Source of the DNA: CAZTYW01 sp964617695
GTDB taxonomy: Bacteria; Chloroflexota; Dehalococcoidia; UBA2247; RBG-13-53-26
Reading direction: 5' to 3'
DNA length: 10,613 nucleotides
Assembly (NCBI GenBank): GCA_964617695.1
Contig: CAZTYW010000069.1
Coordinates: forward strand, 1-10,613
The position numbers and the translations under genes were made by a program. Below the pieces are notes generated by a model. The model was given only the letters and a program-made list of their open reading frames with translations. It did not search any database and had not been told where the DNA came from. Shown piece by piece: positions 7,319-10,613 of this stretch. Numbering within the stretch: position 1 is the stretch's first letter; every line of letters starts with the position of its first letter.

Positions 7319-7338
7319 ATAGCGGGCACACCCGCTAT
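7319..7338 (-). other. Intercistronic hairpin between two flavoprotein genes
   Basis: ATAGCGGG (7319-7326), loop of 4, and CCCGCTAT (7331-7338) form a perfect 8-bp stem. In the minus-strand transcript it begins 3 nt after the TAA of the 574-aa gene. The sequence after it (AGCCAATAAAAAG) has no U-tract, so it is not a standard terminator. It may protect the 3' end of the upstream message or lower expression of the genes beyond it. Confidence 0.6.
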
Positions 7339-7341
7339 TTG

Positions 7342-9066
7342 TTACCCAGGCTTGAACGACTCACGCATCTTCTGCATACACCACCGGGTGTACTGGACCA
7401 GCGAATCGGGCTCCTCTTTCCCCGGTTCCTCCCAGGGTTTGGCCAGGTCCAGATCCCTGGCGATGGTCTTGTAGCAGTTGTAGCCCGCCTCGCAACTGGC
7501 GTTGCCGCCTATGGGCCAGAACCCGCCGGTGCAGTAGAGGTTCTTTATCGGCGTCCGGTGACTGGACAGCTCCGGCGTCGGTCGGTTCGGCCCCGATTGC
7601 CACAGGGTCCTGTCTATGCCGGCGAAGTTGCCATGTGGCGCCAGGTTCTTCAGCCTGAGGTTGTCGTACGGGCTGTTGGTATCGACACCGATGACATTGT
7701 CTGCCGTCATATTGGGCGCGTGCTGTTGCCAGATGCTGAGCACGTCCTCGGCATACTGCTTCTTCACCCTCAGCCACTCGGCCTCACTCAGGTCACTGGC
7801 CCTCGGACCCTGCATCTCGCTCTGGGCCACGTGCTTACCCGGCGGCGCATACGCCGGGTCGGCCAGGCTGTGGCACCACACAACGGGGTTGTAGTGCTCG
7901 ATGGGCGGGAACATCCCCATCGCAGCGTAGTGGCACTCTATAGATACGTGGTCAACATTGGCCTCGTTGGCCAACCCAAGCCATTCGCACTGGTTGACAT
8001 CCGGATTGAAAGAGGCAGCCTCATACTTGGGCGCCTCGTGTAACGCATAGGTGTACCACATCAGGTTACCCACATTCCTGGTCGAAAGATTGTCAACACG
8101 GTGAGCTATCTTCTCCCCGATGAGGTCCCTGCCCACCATTTCGACCAACTGCCATGCACTCAAGCCGGCGGTAGCAACTATCTTCCTCGCCCTGACTTCG
8201 GTACCGTCGACCAGTCGAATGCCGGTGCAGGTCCCGTTCTCTATGATGGCCTTGGCCACCTCAGCATGGGTGAAGAACTTCACACCGTTCTGCACCAGAA
8301 TCTGGTGGCAGGCGTGGGCTATCTGGTGAGTGCCTCCCCTGGCATAGCCTAAGGTCGGTAGCGTGGCTGTCATACCCAGCGCAGCGGTACCAAGCTGCAC
8401 GTCATCGGGATTGGTCACGAAGGACACTACAGCTCTCATAACGCAGTACTGCAGCTCTGGGCTTTCGAAGTACTCACGGATCGCCCGCTTGGGACTGGCC
8501 GCCAGCAGCAATGAATCGGGGTCTATGCCGGCTTCGAGGATCTTGGGGTAAGCGGCCACCTGCCTCTCAAAGAACTGAGGTTCGATCTGCCAGTCAGGGG
8601 GATTCATCAGCGGGTCCAGGGTTACCTTCTGGAACTCGTCGCACTGCCACAGTCTCCAGAGCCTGAGCCACATGTCGGCATCTTTCTCGGAGAAGCGGGC
8701 GATCTCCCTAGCCGTCTTCTCCTGATCTGGGTCGGCCTTTTCGCTGTAAATGGTGAGACAGGTATTGTTGTTCTTGAAAACTGACCCATCGCTGACAAGG
8801 TACTGGTCCACCTGTCCGCCGTAGTCCCAGAACTCGGGGAAATCGCGGTACAGAGGCGCATAGTACCAGGGCAAGAGTATGTTTGCATGGGTATTGCCAC
8901 GAAAGCCCGGCGCAGCCGTTTCCTCTGTAGCCAGGCCACCGCCAATCTCATGCCTTCTCTCAAATATTCCAACGCTCATGCCACCGTATTTGCTCAAATA
9001 CATGGCCAGCATCAGCGCCTTGTTGCCGCCACCGCATATGACCGCATCAAATGTCTCATCGGGCAT
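7342..9066 (-). CDS. FAD-dependent oxidoreductase, phytoene desaturase-like (COG1233), 574 aa
   Basis: Close paralogue of the 577-aa protein at 3287-5020. AGGAGG lies 4 nt before the ATG at 9066. Residues 6-21 read FDAVICGGGNKALMLA, again with GGGNKA at 12-17 instead of GGGxNG, and Glu36 in IFERRHEIGGG follows. Long blocks are shared with the paralogue: GFRGNTHANI, RGGTHQIAHA, FFTHAEV with KAIIENGT, MWYT-ALHEAPKY, CHSLADP-YAPPGKHV, NVIGVDTNSPYDNLR and PWEE-GKEEPDSL. The parts that differ most are residues about 136-180 and 300-330, which probably shape the substrate pocket. The flavin-binding C-terminus starts at NLYCTGG (509) and has YNC at 529-531. It is the second gene of the cluster, 43 nt after the alcohol dehydrogenase. 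It is long for a CrtI-type enzyme (usually around 500 aa). Substrate unknown; carotenoid synthesis is unlikely because no partner genes are present. Confidence 0.88.
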   Translation of the reverse strand: MPDETFDAVICGGGNKALMLAMYLSKYGGMSVGIFERRHEIGGGLATEETAAPGFRGNTHANILLPWYYAPLYRDFPEFWDYGGQVDQYLVSDGSVFKNNNTCLTIYSEKADPDQEKTAREIARFSEKDADMWLRLWRLWQCDEFQKVTLDPLMNPPDWQIEPQFFERQVAAYPKILEAGIDPDSLLLAASPKRAIREYFESPELQYCVMRAVVSFVTNPDDVQLGTAALGMTATLPTLGYARGGTHQIAHACHQILVQNGVKFFTHAEVAKAIIENGTCTGIRLVDGTEVRARKIVATAGLSAWQLVEMVGRDLIGEKIAHRVDNLSTRNVGNLMWYTYALHEAPKYEAASFNPDVNQCEWLGLANEANVDHVSIECHYAAMGMFPPIEHYNPVVWCHSLADPAYAPPGKHVAQSEMQGPRASDLSEAEWLRVKKQYAEDVLSIWQQHAPNMTADNVIGVDTNSPYDNLRLKNLAPHGNFAGIDRTLWQSGPNRPTPELSSHRTPIKNLYCTGGFWPIGGNASCEAGYNCYKTIARDLDLAKPWEEPGKEEPDSLVQYTRWCMQKMRESFKPG

Positions 9067-9109
9067 AGTTCCTCCTTCAGGATGCTAGTGCACGCTCAAG
9101 GGCACCAGG

Positions 9110-10201
9110 CTAGAACTTTATAACGCTCCTTACCACCTCCCCTTTCTCAAGGGCTGCAAAGGCCTCGTTGATCTCGTCCAGCGCGAATTGTCTCGAGATC
9201 AGCTTGTCAACCGGCAGCTTGCCGGCCATGTACAGATCAGCAAATCTTGGTATGTCGACTGAGGCCACTATGTCGCCCTGGACGCTTCCGGTGATCGTCT
9301 TACTCAGCAGGAACTCGAAGGGGGCCAAACTTAGCATGGCCCCCAAGGGGGCCATGCCGGCCACAATGCACTTCCCTCCCTGGCGAATCGAGGCGAAAGC
9401 CTGTGCCATCACATCGACATTGCCGATGCACTCAATGCTGTAGTCCGCTCCTTCACCGGTTATCTCCCTGACCTTTGTGGGCGGATCTTCCTTTGAAGCA
9501 TTGATCACGAAATCAGCTCCAAGCTCTTTCGCCTTCTCCAGCTTCAGGTCCAGGGTGTCAACTGCGATGATCTTGCCGGCACCGGCCAGATTGGCTCCCA
9601 TGACAGCGCTCAAACCCACACCGCCACAACCGAAGACTACAATGCTCTCGCCAACCCGGACCCCTGCCGTGTTGATCGCAGCACCGAGCCCGGTGGTGGT
9701 GCCACACCCCATCAGACAGAGCACATCCAGGGGGGCATCCTCCCTGACCTTCACTGCGGAGCGCTCGTGAACCACTGCGTACTGAGCGAAGGCGGCCAAG
9801 CCAAAGATGTGGTTCAGCGGCTGATCGCCTTTGTGCAGGCGAATGCCTCCCCCTGGCAGCGTCGCCATCATCTGAATGGGCAGGTTCTCCACACACATTG
9901 TTGGCTGGCCCTGGACGCAAGGCCGGCACTTGCCGCACGAGAATATCACCATCATCAAAACGTGATCACCGGGCTTCAAAGCGGTTACGCCCGGCCCCAC
10001 TTTCTCTACGACCCCACCCCCCTCATGGCCCATCACCACGGGATGGGGAACAGGCATCTCACCCTTCATGAAGTGGAGATCACTGTGACATACCCCGCAA
10101 GCCGCCATTTTGACCAGAATCTCGTTCTCCTGTGGCTCATCGAGGGTAACCTCTTCCACAACCAACGGCCCACCAACCTCATACTGTACTGCAGCCTTCA
10201 T
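9110..10201 (-). CDS. Zinc-dependent alcohol dehydrogenase, medium-chain (MDR) family
   Basis: A 363-residue enzyme that should interconvert an alcohol and an aldehyde or ketone with NAD(H). Catalytic zinc ligands are visible: Cys38 in CGVCHSD, His59 with Glu60 in GHEGGG, and Cys166 in MGCGTTTGLG. The structural zinc loop is complete with Cys89, Cys92, Cys95 and Cys103 (spacing 2-2-7). The cofactor motif GCGGVG is at 191-196, and Asp215 (IIAVD) at the end of the second strand favours NAD over NADP. Length and the GCGTTTG segment fit the class I/III-like and NDMA-type group rather than the short threonine dehydrogenase type. GGAGG (10215-10211) lies 9 nt before the ATG at 10201. It is the first clear gene of the redox cluster, 43 nt ahead of a flavoprotein gene, so it probably acts on the same pathway's alcohol or aldehyde. 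No residue is missing; the substrate is not evident. Confidence 0.93.
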   Translation of the reverse strand: MKAAVQYEVGGPLVVEEVTLDEPQENEILVKMAACGVCHSDLHFMKGEMPVPHPVVMGHEGGGVVEKVGPGVTALKPGDHVLMMVIFSCGKCRPCVQGQPTMCVENLPIQMMATLPGGGIRLHKGDQPLNHIFGLAAFAQYAVVHERSAVKVREDAPLDVLCLMGCGTTTGLGAAINTAGVRVGESIVVFGCGGVGLSAVMGANLAGAGKIIAVDTLDLKLEKAKELGADFVINASKEDPPTKVREITGEGADYSIECIGNVDVMAQAFASIRQGGKCIVAGMAPLGAMLSLAPFEFLLSKTITGSVQGDIVASVDIPRFADLYMAGKLPVDKLISRQFALDEINEAFAALEKGEVVRSVIKF

Positions 10202-10307
10202 GTTTCATGCCCTCCTCATAAAGAAAGAAATCATCTGACCATTGTCTTGACAGGGTGCGCCAAACACGTCCCCGCACGGTGCCCGCCGGTCGGCAACGCG
10301 CTGGCTC

Positions 10308-10382
10308 TCAAGAACCCACGTCGGCACGGGACCGACGATATCTCCGCAAAAAAACCGACGTATCCAGGAACAGCGTTGCCAT
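10308..10382 (-). pseudogene. Possible start of a PIN-domain protein, broken after 24 codons
   Basis: The minus-strand ATG at 10382 has GGAGG 6 nt upstream, an ideal ribosome binding site. The peptide begins MATLFLDTSVFLRRY, which resembles the opening of PIN-domain (VapC-type RNase toxin) proteins, with the LDTS containing their first catalytic Asp. The frame ends at TGA after 24 residues. A run of seven T (in GTTTTTTTGC) inside it is a plausible frameshift site, but I see no clear PIN continuation in the other frames and no clear antitoxin upstream. It may be a remnant, a small peptide gene or chance. Confidence 0.3.
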
Positions 10383-10613
10383 AACCGCCCTCCTCGATTC
10401 CGTCGGCATGCGATTCGCCCGATGTTTTGCCTCACGGACGACACCGTTCATCGGCCACTTCCCGAAGGTGACAGCCGCCAGGCGGACTGTCATACTCCGC
10501 CGTCATACCACCTCCACGGTCTACCAATACAGGTACTGTTTTGCACTCCAAGCCGATCTCAATATGTCCGAGGCAATGCCTCTGTGTGACGTCTTGATCC
10601 CCTTCTAGTAAGT
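10383..10613. other. Region upstream of the redox cluster, no supported gene
   Basis: About 230 nt to the window edge. A plus-strand frame at 10255-10608 and minus-strand frames here have unremarkable, Arg-rich translations without family features or good ribosome binding sites. I found no sigma70 promoter of good quality for the alcohol dehydrogenase operon here or in 10202-10307, so its promoter may be non-canonical or lie further upstream. Confidence 0.4.

Noticed and set aside
3287..9066. Carotenoid biosynthesis cluster
   Set aside because: The flavoproteins belong to the right superfamily, but there is no phytoene synthase, prenyltransferase or cyclase, and two of them have a non-standard FAD loop.
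9067..9109. Terminator between the alcohol dehydrogenase and the 574-aa gene
   Set aside because: Only a 4-bp GTGC/GCAC pairing with a 10-nt loop and no T-rich tail; more likely ordinary operon spacing.
1..10613. CRISPR array, transposase, tRNA or rRNA
   Set aside because: No regularly spaced repeats, no transposase-like protein in any frame and no recognisable RNA gene were seen.

Overview
The window is about 10.6 kb of moderately GC-rich bacterial DNA, densely coded, with strong GGAGG-type ribosome binding sites, sigma70-like promoter boxes and intrinsic terminator hairpins. Several COG1233 (phytoene-desaturase-like) flavoproteins next to EthD, SDR and zinc alcohol dehydrogenase genes, plus TolB-type lipoproteins, recall environmental Chloroflexota such as Dehalococcoidia. 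That is an impression from gene content, not a proof; no RNA gene or taxonomic marker is present.

Layout. (1) Positions 1-1377, minus strand: a two-gene unit for exported proteins, namely a 377-residue protein with two DUF4367-like halves and a lipoprotein with TolB/PD40-type repeats that runs off the left edge. A good promoter (1412-1440) drives it. (2) Positions 1600-3158, plus strand: an SDR oxidoreductase followed by a two-halved EthD-like protein, with a candidate promoter at 1517-1543. (3) Positions 3220-3251: a perfect 11-bp hairpin between the convergent units, built to work in both directions. (4) Positions 10201 down to 3287, minus strand: a long redox cluster. In transcription order it holds a zinc alcohol dehydrogenase, a COG1233 flavoprotein (574 aa), a more distant COG1233 flavoprotein (541 aa), an 82-aa protein of unknown function and a third COG1233 flavoprotein (577 aa) that is a close paralogue of the first. 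Gaps are 43, 54, 23 and 369 nt. (5) Positions 10202-10613: no convincing intact gene, but a well-placed ribosome binding site and a 24-codon reading frame that resembles the start of a PIN-domain protein.

How the genes may work together. The redox cluster combines an alcohol dehydrogenase with three membrane-type flavin oxidoreductases of the carotenoid desaturase/isomerase superfamily, and it faces an SDR plus an EthD protein. There are no prenyl transferase, phytoene synthase or cyclase genes, so carotenoid synthesis is not indicated. A pathway oxidising, reducing or isomerising a hydrophobic substrate (terpenoid, sterol or hydrocarbon alcohol) is a reasonable inference, but the substrate cannot be read from the sequence. 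The most notable features are the duplicated flavoprotein pair with an altered dinucleotide-binding loop (GGGNKA instead of GGGxNG), a Tyr-Asn-Cys signature shared by all three flavoproteins, and the small unknown protein between them.
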